Part shown: positions 63,653 through 64,000 of the stretch, piece by piece
How the letters are laid out: every line of letters begins with the position of its first letter
Position numbering within the stretch: the stretch's first letter is position 1
Assembly: GCF_012275575.1 (NCBI RefSeq)
Contig: NZ_NPIH01000232.1
Coordinates: 1 to 64,000 of the forward strand
Reading direction: 5' to 3'
Origin: Paraburkholderia sp. SG-MS1
Lineage (GTDB): Bacteria; Pseudomonadota; Gammaproteobacteria; Burkholderiales; Burkholderiaceae
Length of the DNA stretch: 64,000 nucleotides
Notes under the pieces: model-generated
The model's input: only the letters and a program-made list of their open reading frames with translations
What the model was told of the DNA's origin: nothing
Database searches by the model: none
Made by a program: the position numbers and the translations under genes

Positions 63653-64000
63653 GGGTGTCGACTGCTCTACGCGGGGGCTGCCAAGGCGACCCAACTATTT
63701 GCGGGCCGGGTCACGAAAAAATCGGAAGCGAGCCATTCCCGGGTGTGACGCGTTGAAGTAGCAAGCACCGCTCCTGGTGTATGCGGAAAGTGGCAGACAT
63801 GGGCGCCTTTGGCAAAAATTCCGTCGCACTCGCGGATATCCATGACAGTCGGAACAATTTCCCACGGGCGCAATGTTACATGCCGCTTGTAAAAACAGGG
63901 AACGCCACAGCGCTTCTCTCGCGCCGCATCGAAACCTGGCCACGACGCATCGTCCCTCCGCACATCAGTGCGTCTGCCCGCGTCGGCGGCCCGACCGTTT
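63653..64000. other. Upstream region of the ABC fusion gene
   Basis: About 350 bp to the window edge, presumably carrying the promoter. A 98-codon minus-strand open frame at 63667-63963 has no ribosome site or family match and is not called. Confidence 0.4.

Noticed and set aside
63667..63963. 98-codon minus-strand frame upstream of the ABC fusion gene
   Set aside because: No ribosome site, no domain, and it fills the expected promoter region.

Overview
The window looks like a chromosome-2 or megaplasmid segment of a plant- or soil-associated Burkholderiaceae bacterium (Paraburkholderia/Caballeronia-like). The basis is the high GC content, a Burkholderia-style porin, a DUF4148 protein, a GlxA-type regulator, a proteobacterial RsbRST stressosome, a cyanide-insensitive quinol oxidase and a caa3-like oxidase. 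I see no rRNA, tRNA or CRISPR array.

Layout. 1-1.6 kb: right part of an IS1202/ISNCY-like insertion sequence. 1.8-2.7 kb: a broken gene joining a disordered N-terminus to an exoribonuclease tail. 2.8-7.7 kb: complete livJHMGF branched-chain amino-acid ABC transporter on the minus strand. 8.0-15.7 kb: plus-strand GlxA regulator, D-amino-acid dehydrogenase, asparaginase and ornithine-cyclodeaminase family genes, then an alanine racemase with a long disordered N-terminus and a harpin-like phage-type lysozyme. 16.4-23.0 kb: TupA-like ATP-grasp, Tat-exported tyrosinase, sulfotransferase and two tandem family-9 glycosyltransferases. 19.4-25.4 kb also carries decayed DNA: IS91 and IS110 remnants and an AraC-family pseudogene. 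25.8-33.3 kb: redox and respiration genes (PRC-barrel protein, glutaredoxin/TrxR-like fusion, UBP zinc finger, Old Yellow Enzyme, CioAB with a DUF2474 subunit). 33.7-40.1 kb: NHL protein, GLUG adhesin remnant, porin, DUF4148 protein and an unrecognised two-gene locus. 41.0-51.7 kb: stress genes (copper-storage protein, two DUF2382 proteins, the RsbR-RsbS-RsbT-phosphatase-hybrid kinase operon, GST, SDR, PRC-barrel protein, NadE). 51.8-58.3 kb: cytochrome oxidase operon with overlapping genes. 59.2-63.7 kb: PIG-L deacetylase, GT2 glycosyltransferase and an ABC exporter fused to a kinase-like ATPase and a receiver domain.

Main discovery candidate. Three genes with disordered, secretion-signal-like N-termini (starts 2525 minus, 12973 plus, 14891 plus) each have an exact TTCG-N16-TTCG element 118-170 bp upstream. 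This is the hrpII box bound by HrpB, the AraC-type activator of plant-pathogen-type type III secretion in Ralstonia and Burkholderia. The third box also has a TAAATT -10 element at 31 bp. I infer a small type III secretion regulon cluster: a truncated effector/exoribonuclease chimera, a possible alanine-racemase effector and a possible secreted lysozyme/harpin-like helper. No secretion apparatus is in the window.

Other unusual items are the ABC exporter-HATPase-receiver fusion, the stressosome operon whose output kinase carries its own RsbT-like ATPase domain and whose rsbT has no ATG start, and the two-gene locus sharing an N-terminal LRxKYL motif.
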